Positions 13,423 through 23,033 are shown, numbered from the stretch's first letter. The stretch is DNA of 64,000 bases from an unidentified bacterial endosymbiont (GCF_918797525.1 NZ_OU963893.1:372001-436000), one strand, 5' to 3'. The notes: generated by a model not told the origin, from the letters alone. Numbers and translations are program-made.

Positions 13423-14765
13423 ATGTCACTGCTGAAGGCCTCAGATAGGGCATTGTGGCGTCTTGCTCTGCCAATGATTTTTTCCAACATCACTGTTCCT
13501 TTACTGGGACTGGTGGATACGGCGGTAATTGGTCATCTGGATTCGCCCGTCTATCTGGGCGGCGTGGCGATCGGCGCGACGGCGACCAGCTTCCTCTTCA
13601 TGCTGCTCCTCTTCTTGCGTATGAGCACCACTGGGTTGACGGCACAGGCGTTTGGGGCGAAAGATCCCCTGCGGCTGGCTCGGGCGTTGGTTCAGCCCTT
13701 AATTCTGGCGCTGGGCGCGGGTGGGGTCATCGTTCTGCTGCGCGCGCCGCTCATCGATCTGGCGCTGACTCTTGTGGGGGGCAGTGACGCGGTACTTGAG
13801 CAGGCGCGGCGTTTTCTTGAAATTCGCTGGCTCAGCGCGCCTGCATCGCTGGCAAACCTGGTATTGCTTGGCTGGCTGCTGGGCGTGCAGTACGCCCGGG
13901 CCCCGGTCATTCTGCTGGTGGTGGGAAACCTCCTGAATATTGTTCTCGACCTCTGGCTGGTGATGGGCCTGCACATGAACGTGCGGGGGGCAGCGCTGGC
14001 GACCGCGATTGCAGAATACGGGACATTTATCTTCGGCCTGTGGATGGTATGGCGCGTTCTGTCGCTGCGTGGCATCTCCTGACGCTGCTGAGAACCGCAT
14101 GGCGTGGCAATATCCGCAAGCTGTTAGCGCTTAACCGCGACATCATGCTGCGTTCTCTGCTCCTGCAGCTCTGCTTTGGCGCCCTGACGGTCTTTGGGGC
14201 GCGTCTCGGGCCGGAGATTGTCGCGGTGAACGCGGTGTTGATGACGCTGTTGACCTTTACCGCCTATGCGCTGGATGGCTTTGCCTATGCCGTTGAAGCG
14301 CATTCCGGGCAGGCCTATGGCGCGCGCGAAAGCGGCCAGCTTCGCGAGGTCTGGCGGGCCGCGTGTCGTCAGGCAGGCTTTGTGGCCGTGGGTTTTGCGC
14401 TCATTTATGCCCTGTTCGGCGAGCATCTTATTGCGCTACTTACCACCCTGCCGGCTCTTCGCGAACTGGCGAGCCATTACCTTATCTGGCAGGTCATCTT
14501 ACCGGTGGTGGGTGTCTGGTGTTATTTGCTGGACGGTATGTTCATTGGCGCAACGCGAGGCGCAGAGATGCGTAACAGCATGGCAGTCGCCGCGGTTGGG
14601 TTCGCCGTAACGCTGCTGACGCTCCCCTGGCTGGGTAATCATGGGTTATGGCTGGCGCTGGCGGTGTTTCTCTTATTGCGCGGCCTGTCATTGGCATTCA
14701 TCTGGCATCGCCACTGGCGTAACAATACCTGGTTTCCATTTCGCCCCGATATACCGCGACGGTAA
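13423..14765 (+). pseudogene. dinF: MATE-family transporter DinF, interrupted by a frameshift
   Basis: Two overlapping frames cover one DinF. Frame one (13423-14082) gives residues MSLLKASDRALWRLALP... up to LSLRGIS, then TGA. The homologous continuation (TLLRTAWRGNIRKLLALN...) runs in the next frame to 14765. Alignment with the remembered E. coli DinF places the break at about 14077-14081. One base is missing from ATCTCC-TGACG; adding one C restores a continuous frame of about 447 codons. DinF is a multidrug/toxin-extrusion membrane protein of the SOS operon. Either the gene is broken or this is a homopolymer sequencing error. Confidence 0.85.
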
Positions 14766-14878
14766 AAGATTCCGAATATGAAAACAGCTTCCGAATCCTT
14801 AACTACAATGATAATCACGTCCAGCAGAAAAGAACGCAGCGGACGATTCTCTTAGACGCTTAACACGAGGACACGATT

Positions 14879-15088
14879 ATGAATAAAGACGAAATCGGCG
14901 GCAACTGGAAGCAATTCAAAGGTAAAGCGAAAGAACAGTGGGGTAAACTGACAGATGACGATATGACCGTTATCGAAGGTAAACGCGATCAGCTTGTCGG
15001 TAAAATCCAGGAACGTTACGGTTACGAGAAAGATAAAGCCGAAACCGAAGTAAAAGACTGGGAAACCCGTAACGATTACCGCTGGTAA
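14879..15088 (+). CDS. yjbJ: CsbD-family stress protein YjbJ
   Basis: 69-residue, highly charged cytosolic protein of the CsbD family; abundant in stationary phase in E. coli, biochemical function unknown. The sequence MNKDEIGGNWKQFKGKAKEQ and the ending ETRNDYRW are typical. It is preceded by a GAGGA ribosome-binding site and followed by a strong terminator. Confidence 0.95.
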   Translation: MNKDEIGGNWKQFKGKAKEQWGKLTDDDMTVIEGKRDQLVGKIQERYGYEKDKAETEVKDWETRNDYRW

Positions 15089-15106
15089 TTGCCTACTATT
15101 CCCGAG

Positions 15107-15127
15107 GGCGGCCACAGGCCGCCTTTT
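15107..15127. terminator. Terminator between yjbJ and zur
   Basis: Perfect stem GGCGGCC/GGCCGCC (15107-15113, 15117-15123) with ACA loop and TTTT on the plus side. Ends yjbJ and may also serve convergent zur. Confidence 0.85.
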
Positions 15128-15140
15128 CTTTTATTTGGTG

Positions 15141-15653
15141 TTAACGCGGTTTTCTCTTCACCTGGACTGAATGGTCGTGTTGACACGCATCCTGATGATT
15201 GCAGGATTCCACCTCAACGCACGCTGAACACAACCCGTGCGCTTCAATAACGTTATGACGCAGAGCAAAGCCCATTTGCGCTGCCAGCGTATGCATAATG
15301 TCTTCAACGCCTTCCGCGCACTCTTCCTTCACTACGCCACAGCGGTCGCAGATAAACATGGCTGACGTGTGGGTAGGTTGATCAAAAAGATGGCACAGTA
15401 CGTAGCTGTTTGTCGATTCAACCTTATGCACAAATCCCTGTTCCAGCAAAAAGTCCAGCGCACGATAAACCGTAGGCGGTTTAGCCTGAGGCTCGCTCTC
15501 ACGCAGCAGGTCGAGTAGGTCATATGCGCTGATAGCACCCCGCTGCAGGCTCATCAGGCGCAAGGCCTCAAGGCGCTGCGGAGTCAGGCGCACATTGCGT
15601 TGCGCACATAGCTTTTCTGCCTGTGCTAACAGCTCTTTTGTGGACTTATCCAT
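15141..15653 (-). CDS. zur: Zinc uptake repressor Zur
   Basis: Fur-family repressor of zinc import genes. The start is ATG 15653 (MDKSTKELLAQAEKLC), with GAGGTG six bases upstream; this gives 170 residues against 171 in E. coli. The winged helix carries LTPQRLEALRLM and PPTVYRALDFL. Zinc ligands are in CDRCGVVKEEC and HGLCSACVEVESC. The C-terminus ends in a His-containing tail with HDHSVQVKRKPR. Confidence 0.96.
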   Translation of the reverse strand: MDKSTKELLAQAEKLCAQRNVRLTPQRLEALRLMSLQRGAISAYDLLDLLRESEPQAKPPTVYRALDFLLEQGFVHKVESTNSYVLCHLFDQPTHTSAMFICDRCGVVKEECAEGVEDIMHTLAAQMGFALRHNVIEAHGLCSACVEVESCNHQDACQHDHSVQVKRKPR

Positions 15654-15724
15654 TAAGCACCTCGGATGTTTAGGATGGAAAACCGTCACTTTATCATGTT
15701 CTGATCAAAACACCGAGATCCGCC

Positions 15725-15997
15725 AGGCTGTCCGGAAGACTGGATTAATGGCTATTTGTGGAAAACTCGGGCCGGGAGATAGCGTGGCTTTCCCAGCCGA
15801 AACCAGCGTCTGCTATACCTTCATTAATAACACCGATGAAGAAGTCGGGTTACTGGTGGTGGGGGGAGGCGAATAAAAAGTACAGCCGTATCTATTATTC
15901 TTTGAACCCCGTGTATGTCGCAATGCGCGAGGATCGCCGGGAAGATCTTCCTCCTCAATTTTTTGGGCCGCACGATGGAAAACCTGGGCGAAAATAA
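15725..15997 (+). pseudogene. Remnant of a cupin-domain protein (C-terminal part, frameshifted)
   Basis: Frame one around 15748-15873 encodes GPGDSVAFPAETSVCYTFIN and then NTDEEVGLLVVGG, a classic cupin strand pattern. It stops at 15874. The next frame continues with GEANKKYSRIYYSLNP and ends near 15997 with PPQFFGPHDGKPGRK, the usual C-terminal tail of this cupin family. The switch falls in the G-run near 15865-15871. No start codon or N-terminal half is seen, because zur begins at 15653. So this is a 5'-truncated relic, possibly also frameshifted. Confidence 0.6.
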
Positions 15998-16167
15998 TTT
16001 CCTCTTCTATAAATATTGAGGGCCGTCACAAATTACAACAGGCCTGAGCAGGATTTAACTTAAGGAAATAGCGGGTCTTTTTGTACTTATTCACAGCAAT
16101 AGTTCGCACCTGTTTAAGTGATAACAGACAGGGGTTATTTAATAACAGACTATAAGACGAGCATACT

Positions 16168-17478
16168 GTGAAAAAACATTTTAAATTTTCGGTGGTTAGC
16201 ATCGCTGTTTCCGTGTTTATGGCAAATCAGGCGGGAGCAGCCAATACCTGGACAGAGGCGCGTAGCGACGCAATGGGTGGCACGGGCGTGGCGGCAGGCA
16301 GTTACGGCAGCGGGGCGTTAATCAACCCCGCATTGCTGGCCAAGGCAAAACCTGAGGATGATGTCACCGTGATCCTGCCATCCGTTGGGGCGCAGATTAC
16401 GGATAAAGACAATCTTCAGGACGAGATTGACAAGATTAACGACAAAATTAATCACTACCAGGATGTGATTGATAATCTTACCCCCATTGAGATCATCACC
16501 AATCCGGCAGGCTCAATTAACCAGTTTCAGGGCGCAGCGAAAGATCTCGCCGATGAGCTGGACTTTTTAAAAGGCAAAACGGCACGCGCTTCTGCAGGGG
16601 CAGGTATTGCTGTGAGCATTCCTAATGATGTGCTCTCCGTAGCCTTTATGGCAAAAGGTTATGCCCACGGCCGTGTCAGCTCTTCTATTGATCAACAGGA
16701 CATTGATTACCTTCGCGGTATTCAAGGATCTGAAGGGGTTGCGGTAACGGAAGCACTGAAAGCGGCGTTAGGCGGTACCGATGAGATTACGCGAAACCTG
16801 AACTCAACGGCGTCAGGCCGGGCGGCTATTGTGTCCGACTACGGTATTGCTGTTGCGCGTCAGTTCGACCTTGGCGGTGTTCCTGTGTCCGTTGGCGTCA
16901 CGCCCAAACTACAGAAATCCTGGATTTATAACTACACCACGTCCATTTACGATTATGACAGCAGCAACTGGAATGACAGCCGCTATCGTACAGACGACAC
17001 GGGCTTTAACGTCGATGCTGGTATCGCAGCTGATTTCGGTGAGCACTGGACGCTAGGGGTGAGCGGACAAAACCTGATGTCGCGCGATATCGATACCAAA
17101 GATATCCGCATCCGCAATGGGCGCACGGGGGAAGTGGTGAGTTACAAGGATACCTACCAGATCCGTCCGCTGGTGACGGTCGGTGCCGCCTGGCATAACG
17201 ATCTGGTCACTCTGACCGCTGATGGCGATTTGACGGAAACGAAAGGCTTCAAGAGCGAAGATACTTCGCAGTACGTTGGCGTAGGTGCTGAAGTTACGCC
17301 GCTGAGCTGGCTGGCCGTGCGTGCCGGTTATCGTGCCGACGTAAAAGGTAATGATAGCAACGTCTTTACGGGCGGTGTCGGCTTTGCGCCGTTTAACAGG
17401 GTGCATGTTGACCTGATGGGCCTGTACGGTGAAGACGAAACCTGGGGCGCAGGGGCACAGTTAAGCCTGACGTTTTAA
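16168..17478 (+). CDS. TraF-like (TraF_2 family) outer-membrane beta-barrel protein
   Basis: 436 residues with a GTG start and a clear Sec signal (MKKHFKFSVVSIAVSVFMAN, cleavage near AGAA). The N-terminus after cleavage reads EARSDAMGGTGVAAGSYGSG, typical of the conjugal-transfer TraF-like family, which resembles FadL/OmpP1 barrels. It ends LSLTF, a beta-barrel C-terminal Phe signature. A coiled-coil-like insert (about residues 80-130) is present. No other conjugation gene is nearby, so the TraF label reflects family naming only. Likely an outer-membrane protein of unknown cargo. Confidence 0.7.
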   Translation: MKKHFKFSVVSIAVSVFMANQAGAANTWTEARSDAMGGTGVAAGSYGSGALINPALLAKAKPEDDVTVILPSVGAQITDKDNLQDEIDKINDKINHYQDVIDNLTPIEIITNPAGSINQFQGAAKDLADELDFLKGKTARASAGAGIAVSIPNDVLSVAFMAKGYAHGRVSSSIDQQDIDYLRGIQGSEGVAVTEALKAALGGTDEITRNLNSTASGRAAIVSDYGIAVARQFDLGGVPVSVGVTPKLQKSWIYNYTTSIYDYDSSNWNDSRYRTDDTGFNVDAGIAADFGEHWTLGVSGQNLMSRDIDTKDIRIRNGRTGEVVSYKDTYQIRPLVTVGAAWHNDLVTLTADGDLTETKGFKSEDTSQYVGVGAEVTPLSWLAVRAGYRADVKGNDSNVFTGGVGFAPFNRVHVDLMGLYGEDETWGAGAQLSLTF

Positions 17479-17485
17479 AGTAGAC

Positions 17486-17515
17486 CGGAGGCGCTGCGTC
17501 TCCGGCTTTTCTTTG
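17486..17515 (+). terminator. Terminator after the TraF-like gene
   Basis: Inverted repeat CCGGAG ... CTCCGG followed by CTTTTCTTT, just downstream of the stop at 17478. Confidence 0.65.
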
Positions 17516-17560
17516 TGCTATAGTAGCGCCCCTTTTCCACCAGATGCTTAAAACTTCGCC

Positions 17561-18556
17561 ATGTCGTCAGAATTACAGACTGCTTTTCCTGCACACCGCT
17601 TCTCCATCGCGCCGATGCTCGACTGGACGGACAGACATTGCCGCTACTTTCTGCGCCAGCTCTCCCGCCAGACGTTGCTGTACACCGAAATGGTAACTAC
17701 TGGCGCGATTATTCACGGTAAGGGTGACTATCTGGCCTATAGCCAGGCAGAGCATCCGGTTGCGCTGCAGCTCGGTGGAAGCGATCCGTCCGTGCTGGCG
17801 CAGTGTGCAAAGCTGGCCGAAGAGCGCGGTTATGACGAGATTAACCTGAACGTCGGCTGTCCCTCCGATCGCGTGCAAAACGGCATGTTCGGCGCTTGTC
17901 TGATGGGTAACGCCCAACTGGTGGCGGATTGCGTCAAGGCGATGCGCGACGTGGTCTCCATTCCGGTTACGGTCAAAACCCGTATTGGTATCGACGACCA
18001 GGACAGCTACCCATTCCTGTGTGATTTCATCACCACGGTAGCCGGGAAAGGCGAGTGCGAGATGTTCATTATCCATGCCCGTAAAGCCTGGCTTTCTGGT
18101 TTGAGTCCGAAAGAAAACCGTGAGATCCCACCGCTGGATTACCCGCGTGTGTATCAACTTAAACGTGATTTCCCGCACCTGACCCTGTCGATCAACGGCG
18201 GCATTAAATCGCTGGACGAGGCCAAAGCGCATCTGGACCATATGGATGGCGTGATGATCGGGCGTGAGGCCTATCAGAACCCGGGTATTCTGGCGACGGT
18301 CGATCGTGAAATCTTTGGTGTAGAAAGCGCCCGGACCTGTCCGGTTGCGGTGGTGCGTGCCATGTATCCCTACATCGAGCGTGAGCTGAGTAACGGGACC
18401 TACCTTGGCCACATCACTCGTCATATGCTGGGGCTGTTCCAGGGCATTCCGGGCGCACGGCAGTGGCGACGCTACCTGAGCGAGAATGCCCATAAAGCGG
18501 GTGCGGATATCAATGTGTTAGAACACGCCCTACGTCTGGTAGCGGATAAGCAATAA
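17561..18556 (+). CDS. dusA: tRNA-dihydrouridine(20/20a) synthase DusA
   Basis: FMN-dependent enzyme reducing U20/U20a in the tRNA D-loop. 331 residues. A TIM-barrel core begins [17 protein letters not shown], and the catalytic Cys lies in [23 protein letters not shown]-phosphate residues lie in INGGIKS and [12 protein letters not shown]. The C-terminal helical domain (from about residue 245) binds tRNA. Confidence 0.96.
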   Translation: MSSELQTAFPAHRFSIAPMLDWTDRHCRYFLRQLSRQTLLYTEMVTTGAIIHGKGDYLAYSQAEHPVALQLGGSDPSVLAQCAKLAEERGYDEINLNVGCPSDRVQNGMFGACLMGNAQLVADCVKAMRDVVSIPVTVKTRIGIDDQDSYPFLCDFITTVAGKGECEMFIIHARKAWLSGLSPKENREIPPLDYPRVYQLKRDFPHLTLSINGGIKSLDEAKAHLDHMDGVMIGREAYQNPGILATVDREIFGVESARTCPVAVVRAMYPYIERELSNGTYLGHITRHMLGLFQGIPGARQWRRYLSENAHKAGADINVLEHALRLVADKQ

Positions 18557-18636
18557 ATTACGCTAAAAGATAGTCAAATTCACCACGCCTCGCACAAATG
18601 TGTGGGACGTTATTGTTTAAAAACAATGCGTTAATT

Positions 18637-18653
18637 TTGGCATGATTCTTGTA
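18637..18653 (+). promoter_or_regulatory. Sigma-54 promoter of pspG
   Basis: TTGGCATGATTCTTGTA fits the -24/-12 consensus (TTGGCA-N6-TTG). It lies 40 bp before pspG, which is PspF/sigma-54 controlled in E. coli. An inverted repeat near 18612-18627 may be part of the PspF site. Confidence 0.75.
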
Positions 18654-18692
18654 ATACTATGTGCATCATTCGGGAACTCGTGGGAGAGAACC

Positions 18693-18935
18693 ATGCTGGA
18701 ACTACTTTTTGTGATTGGCTTTTTTGTCATGCTATTGGTCACGGGTGTTTCGCTGCTCGGTATTTTGGCGGCGCTGGTTGTTGCGACGGCGGTAATGTTT
18801 GTGGGAGGACTCTTTGTCCTGACGATAAAACTGTTGCCTTGGCTGCTTCTGGCGATTGCGGTTGTGTGGGTGGTACGGGCAATTAAATCTCCAAAAGTGC
18901 CCCAATATCAGCGCAATAACCGCTTTCGTTACTAA
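18693..18935 (+). CDS. pspG: Phage shock protein G
   Basis: 80-residue inner-membrane protein of the Psp envelope-stress response. Starts MLELLFVIGFFVMLLVTG after GGGAGAG; two or three hydrophobic segments, then a basic tail KSPKVPQYQRNNRFRY. An upstream in-frame ATG at 18642 falls within the sigma-54 promoter and is rejected. Confidence 0.95.
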   Translation: MLELLFVIGFFVMLLVTGVSLLGILAALVVATAVMFVGGLFVLTIKLLPWLLLAIAVVWVVRAIKSPKVPQYQRNNRFRY

Positions 18936-19071
18936 GGTTTGCGGGGTTCGTCACATAGTTGTAACTTTTCCGTCAGCATTGCTTAGAACAGAATAGGATT
19001 TACTTATCGAATCTGTCACTATGAATGCCGCTAAAGAATTCATCGAGCTGTACCCTACATACAGCCGAACA

Positions 19072-19101
19072 AAAAAAGAAAGGGCTTCCCTCGGGAAGCC
19101 C
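19072..19101 (-). terminator. Rho-independent terminator of qor
   Basis: Stem GGGCTTCCC/GGGAAGCCC (19082-19090, 19093-19101). Read on the minus strand it is followed by TTTCTTTTTTTG. It lies about 110 bp beyond the qor stop, with an ERIC element in between. Confidence 0.8.
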
Positions 19102-19105
19102 AATT

Positions 19106-19217
19106 TCTTTTCCCCGTCATAATTCACGTCGCAGACGCGTTGGCTGCGTTCATTCACCCCAGTCACTTTCCCGGGGGTTCAATCCCTTGCCGGCTTCCTG
19201 TGCCAAGAATTATTGTG
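19106..19217. repeat. ERIC (intergenic repeat unit), internally shortened
   Basis: The stretch GTTGGCTGCGTTCATTCACC continuing into CCAGTCACTT, and later TTGCCGGCTTCCTG and AATTATTGTGGGG, match the two arms of the enterobacterial ERIC consensus. The central segment normally reading about ACTTATGTAAGCT is missing. The element occupies the qor 3' untranslated region and its right end overlaps the qor stop codon. Confidence 0.85.
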
Positions 19218-20205
19218 GGGAAAATGGAATGAGCAGGCTTGACCCTTGTGTTGCCCGGCTCTCCAGCACCTCATGCGCGCGCCGGGCATCCGTCAGCGCG
19301 TATTTCTGCTCATCTGCAACATCCACCTTAATCACCCCGCTGGCGATCAGCGAAAACAGTTCATTGCTGGCTTCGATCAGCTCTTCACGGTTGGTGATGT
19401 AGCCCTGAAGAGAAGGACGAGTGGCATACAGCGACCCTTTCTGATTCAGAATGCCGAGGTTAACGCCGGTCACGGCGCCTGATGAATTGCCAAAACTCAC
19501 CATCAGGCCGCGGCGTTGCAGGCAGTCCAGAGAGGCTTCCCAGGTATCTTTACCTACCGAGTCATACACCACGCGCACTTTTTTGCCGCCGGTTATCTCT
19601 TTTAACCGCTCAACCACGCTCTCTTCTCGGTAATTGATCACCTGCCATGCGCCAGCCTGCAGGGCGCGTTGCGCTTTTTGCGCACTGCCCACCGTGCCGA
19701 TGAGTTTTGCGCCCAACGCTTTTGCCCATTGGCAGGCTATCAGCCCTACGCCGCCGGCGGCGGCATGAAACAGGAATGGCTCGTCGGGTTTGATTTCATA
19801 GGTTTTGCGCAGCAGGTAATAAACCGTCAACCCTTTCAGGAACGATGCTGCAGCTTGTTCAAATGAAATGGCGTTGGGTAAAAGGGCCACTTTGTCGGCC
19901 GGGACGTTATGAACTGAACTGTAAGCGCCGAGCGGAGATTGCGCGTACACTACCCGGTCACCTTCTTTAATCTCTTTTACACCGCGGCCCACCTTAATTA
20001 CCACCCCCGCGGCTTCGGTTCCCAGGCCGCTCGGCATTGACGGCGGCGGATACAGCCCGCTGCGAATGTAGGTATCGATGTAGTTGATGCCGATGGCTTT
20101 ATTTTCAACCTGAACGTCGGTTTCACCTGGTTCTGCGGGGGCGAACTCCACCGCTTTCAGTACCTCAGGTCCACCATGTTTCTGGAACTCAATGCGCGTT
20201 GCCAT
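19210..20205 (-). CDS. qor: NADPH quinone oxidoreductase (zeta-crystallin type)
   Basis: Zinc-independent medium-chain oxidoreductase reducing quinones with NADPH. 331 residues: the GroES-like N-domain includes GLGTEAAGVVIKVG, and the nucleotide-binding motif AAAGGVG is near residue 150. The E. coli enzyme ends ATQGSSLLIP at residue 327. Here FSPQ follows before the stop, and those codons coincide with the end of an ERIC element. A short extension from the repeat is the likely cause. The start is ATG 20205 with GGAGGG upstream. Confidence 0.94.
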   Translation of the reverse strand: MATRIEFQKHGGPEVLKAVEFAPAEPGETDVQVENKAIGINYIDTYIRSGLYPPPSMPSGLGTEAAGVVIKVGRGVKEIKEGDRVVYAQSPLGAYSSVHNVPADKVALLPNAISFEQAAASFLKGLTVYYLLRKTYEIKPDEPFLFHAAAGGVGLIACQWAKALGAKLIGTVGSAQKAQRALQAGAWQVINYREESVVERLKEITGGKKVRVVYDSVGKDTWEASLDCLQRRGLMVSFGNSSGAVTGVNLGILNQKGSLYATRPSLQGYITNREELIEASNELFSLIASGVIKVDVADEQKYALTDARRAHEVLESRATQGSSLLIPFSPQ

Positions 20206-20271
20206 GCTCCCTCCGTAAGAAAAATATGGTAATCTTTCGACCCACTCTTTATCTCGGTAACTCCATTCACT

Positions 20272-21684
20272 ATGGCAGGAAACAAACCCTTCAACAAACA
20301 GACTGAACCCCGCGAGCGTGATTTCCAGGTCGCCGGGTTAAAAGTCCCGCCGCACTCGATTGAAGCGGAACAGTCGGTGTTGGGCGGTTTAATGCTGGAT
20401 AACGAACGCTGGGATGATGTCGCCGAGCGCGTTGTCTCTGAAGATTTCTATACCCGTCCGCACCGTCATATCTTTACAGAAATGGCGCGTCTGCAGGAAT
20501 CGGGCAGCCCGATTGACCTGATTACGCTCGCAGAATCGCTGGAGCGGTTGGGGCAACTGGACAGCGTCGGCGGGTTTGCTTACCTGGCAGAACTCTCGAA
20601 AAACACGCCAAGCGCGGCAAATATTAGCGCCTACGCCGATATCGTGCGTGAACGTGCCGTTGTACGTGAGATGATCTCTGTTGCCAACGAGATCGCCGAG
20701 GCCGGTTTTGACCCCCAGGGGCGCACCAGCGAAGATCTTCTCGATCTTGCTGAGTCACGCGTATTTAAAATCGCCGAAAGCCGCGCCAATAAAGACGAAG
20801 GGCCGAAAAACATTGCCGATGTCCTCGATGCCACCGTCGCGCGTATCGAACAGCTTTTCCAGCAGCCGCACGATGGTGTAACCGGCGTAAATACCGGCTA
20901 TGACGATCTCAACAAGAAAACCGCTGGCCTGCAGCCCTCGGATTTGATCATCGTTGCGGCGCGTCCGTCGATGGGCAAAACGACATTTGCGATGAACCTC
21001 GTCGAAAATGCGGCGATGTTGCAGGATAAACCGGTTTTAATTTTCAGTCTTGAAATGCCATCAGAACAGATCATGATGCGTTCTCTGGCGTCGCTGTCGC
21101 GCGTGGATCAAACCCGTATTCGTACCGGACAGCTCGACGACGAGGACTGGGCGCGGATCTCCGGTACGATGGGCATTCTGCTGGAAAAGCGAAACATCTA
21201 TATTGATGACTCCTCCGGCCTGACGCCAACGGAAGTGCGTTCCCGCGCGCGCCGTATCGCCCGTGAGCATGACGGCATCGGCCTTATCATGATCGACTAC
21301 CTTCAGCTGATGCGTGTACCGTCGCTTTCTGACAACCGTACGCTGGAAATTGCCGAGATTTCCCGCTCACTTAAAGCGTTAGCCAAAGAGCTACAGGTGC
21401 CGGTGGTGGCGCTCTCGCAGCTTAACCGCTCCCTTGAACAGCGCGCCGACAAACGCCCGGTCAATTCCGACCTGCGTGAATCGGGATCTATTGAGCAGGA
21501 TGCCGACTTAATCATGTTTATTTACCGTGACGAGGTTTATCACGAAAACAGCGACCTGAAAGGGATCGCTGAAATCATTATTGGTAAGCAACGTAACGGC
21601 CCCATCGGCACGGTACGTCTGACCTTTAACGGACAGTGGTCGCGTTTCGACAACTATGCCGGTCCACAATATGATGATGAGTAA
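20272..21684 (+). CDS. dnaB: Replicative DNA helicase DnaB
   Basis: Hexameric 5'-3' helicase at the replication fork, loaded by DnaC and bound by DnaG and Tau. 470 residues. The N-terminal domain covers about 30-170 and the linker reaches about 200. The RecA-like domain has Walker A RPSMGKTT (about 231-238), Walker B LIMIDYLQLM and the RESGSIEQDAD motif. It diverges from qor by 66 bp. Confidence 0.98.
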   Translation: MAGNKPFNKQTEPRERDFQVAGLKVPPHSIEAEQSVLGGLMLDNERWDDVAERVVSEDFYTRPHRHIFTEMARLQESGSPIDLITLAESLERLGQLDSVGGFAYLAELSKNTPSAANISAYADIVRERAVVREMISVANEIAEAGFDPQGRTSEDLLDLAESRVFKIAESRANKDEGPKNIADVLDATVARIEQLFQQPHDGVTGVNTGYDDLNKKTAGLQPSDLIIVAARPSMGKTTFAMNLVENAAMLQDKPVLIFSLEMPSEQIMMRSLASLSRVDQTRIRTGQLDDEDWARISGTMGILLEKRNIYIDDSSGLTPTEVRSRARRIAREHDGIGLIMIDYLQLMRVPSLSDNRTLEIAEISRSLKALAKELQVPVVALSQLNRSLEQRADKRPVNSDLRESGSIEQDADLIMFIYRDEVYHENSDLKGIAEIIIGKQRNGPIGTVRLTFNGQWSRFDNYAGPQYDDE

Positions 21685-21700
21685 TTTCTAAGGAATTTAA

Positions 21701-22780
21701 ATGCAAGCGGCAACTGTTGTGATTAACCGCCGCGCTCTGCGACACAACCTGCAACGTTTGCGTGAACTGGCGCCTGCCAGCAAGCTCGTTGCAGTCGTGA
21801 AAGCGAACGCTTACGGACACGGTCTTATTGAGACCGCGCGAACGCTCCCCGATGCCGATGCCTTTGGCGTCGCCCGTCTTGAAGAGGCTCTCCACCTGCG
21901 TGCAGGGGGGGTCACTCATCCGATTTTGCTCCTCGAAGGCTTTTTTGAAGCCACAGACTTGCAGACCATCGCGCGCCAGCATTTGCACACGGCAGTACAT
22001 AACGAAGAACAACTTGCCGCCCTCGAAGGTGCCGAGCTGAGTGAACCCGTTACCGTCTGGATGAAGCTCGACACCGGCATGCACCGCCTGGGCGTGCGCC
22101 CGGAAAACGCCGGGGCCTTTTATCAGCGTCTGTGTCAGTGCAAAAATGTGCGCCAGCCGGTGAATATCGTCAGCCACTTTGCGCGTGCCGATGAGCCCGA
22201 GTGCGGCGCGACCGAGCAGCAGCTTGCTATCTTTAATGCGTTTTGCGAAGGCAAGCAAGGTATGCGCTCTATTGCGGCCTCCGGTGGTATTCTGCTCTGG
22301 CCGCAGTCCCACTATGACTGGGTGCGTCCGGGCATTATCCTCTACGGTGTATCGCCGCTGGAGGGTAATCCCTGGGGGCCGGATTTTGGTTTCCAGCCGG
22401 TGATGTCCCTTGTCTCTACCCTGATTGCAGTGCGCGAGCACAAAGCGGGCGAGCCGGTAGGTTACGGCGGGACCTGGACAAGCGCACGGGATACGCGGCT
22501 GGGCGTGGTCGCCGTGGGCTATGGTGATGGCTATCCTCGCGCCGCGCCAACCGGCACACCGGTGCTGGTGAATGGCCGCGAAGTTAACATTGTCGGCCGG
22601 GTGGCGATGGACATGATTTGTGTGGACCTGGGGCCGGAGGCGCATGACAAAGCAGGCGATGACGTGGTGTTGTGGGGAGAAGGACTGCCGGTCGAACGCA
22701 TTGCGGAAATAACTAAAGTAAGTGCTTACGAACTGATCACCCGTCTGACGTCGCGGGTTGCCATGAAATACACCGACTAA
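21701..22780 (+). CDS. alr: Alanine racemase (biosynthetic) Alr
   Basis: PLP enzyme making D-alanine for peptidoglycan. 359 residues; PLP lysine in [11 protein letters not shown] (Lys34) and catalytic Tyr in GYGGTW. Begins 16 bp after dnaB, as in E. coli. In E. coli the next gene is tyrB; here an island of about 7.8 kb intervenes. Confidence 0.97.
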   Translation: MQAATVVINRRALRHNLQRLRELAPASKLVAVVKANAYGHGLIETARTLPDADAFGVARLEEALHLRAGGVTHPILLLEGFFEATDLQTIARQHLHTAVHNEEQLAALEGAELSEPVTVWMKLDTGMHRLGVRPENAGAFYQRLCQCKNVRQPVNIVSHFARADEPECGATEQQLAIFNAFCEGKQGMRSIAASGGILLWPQSHYDWVRPGIILYGVSPLEGNPWGPDFGFQPVMSLVSTLIAVREHKAGEPVGYGGTWTSARDTRLGVVAVGYGDGYPRAAPTGTPVLVNGREVNIVGRVAMDMICVDLGPEAHDKAGDDVVLWGEGLPVERIAEITKVSAYELITRLTSRVAMKYTD

Positions 22781-22786
22781 CTAAAC

Positions 22787-22962
22787 GAGCGGCAAGGCGT
22801 TAACTGCCGCTCGCCTCCCTTCACGCCGCGCTCAGCCATTAACTCTTTCAGATTGCACAGGCTCAGGGGCAGGCGAGGAACCCGCGGGCACACGGGGCAA
22901 TAATGTCGGCGGAATAATTTAAGCGTTAAAAGGATTTTTGAGACAGGGGCATGGTCAGGCAA
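22787..22962 (-). pseudogene. IS6-type transposase N-terminal remnant beside alr
   Basis: A minus-strand frame contains LKLFRRHYCP, then PRLPLSLCNLKELMAERGV. This resembles the N-terminus of IS6/IS240-like transposases (R-H-[YF]-P ... [YP]-x-LSLRxLEEMMAERGV). The part following the AERG motif is missing and the region also carries the hairpin CGAGCGGCA/TGCCGCTCG (22786-22811) that probably ends alr. No inverted-repeat ends were recognised. The assignment rests on a short motif, so confidence is limited. Confidence 0.4.
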
Positions 22963-23033
22963 CGTTGCGAAAAAACAGTATGGTACCTGACCACTTTTTA
23001 TTGCGGCAGAACCTAATGAACGCCTTATCCAGC

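Noticed and set aside
17573..18493. Long antisense reading frame (306 codons) opposite dusA
   Set aside because: It lies wholly within dusA, which is strongly conserved; no protein signature.
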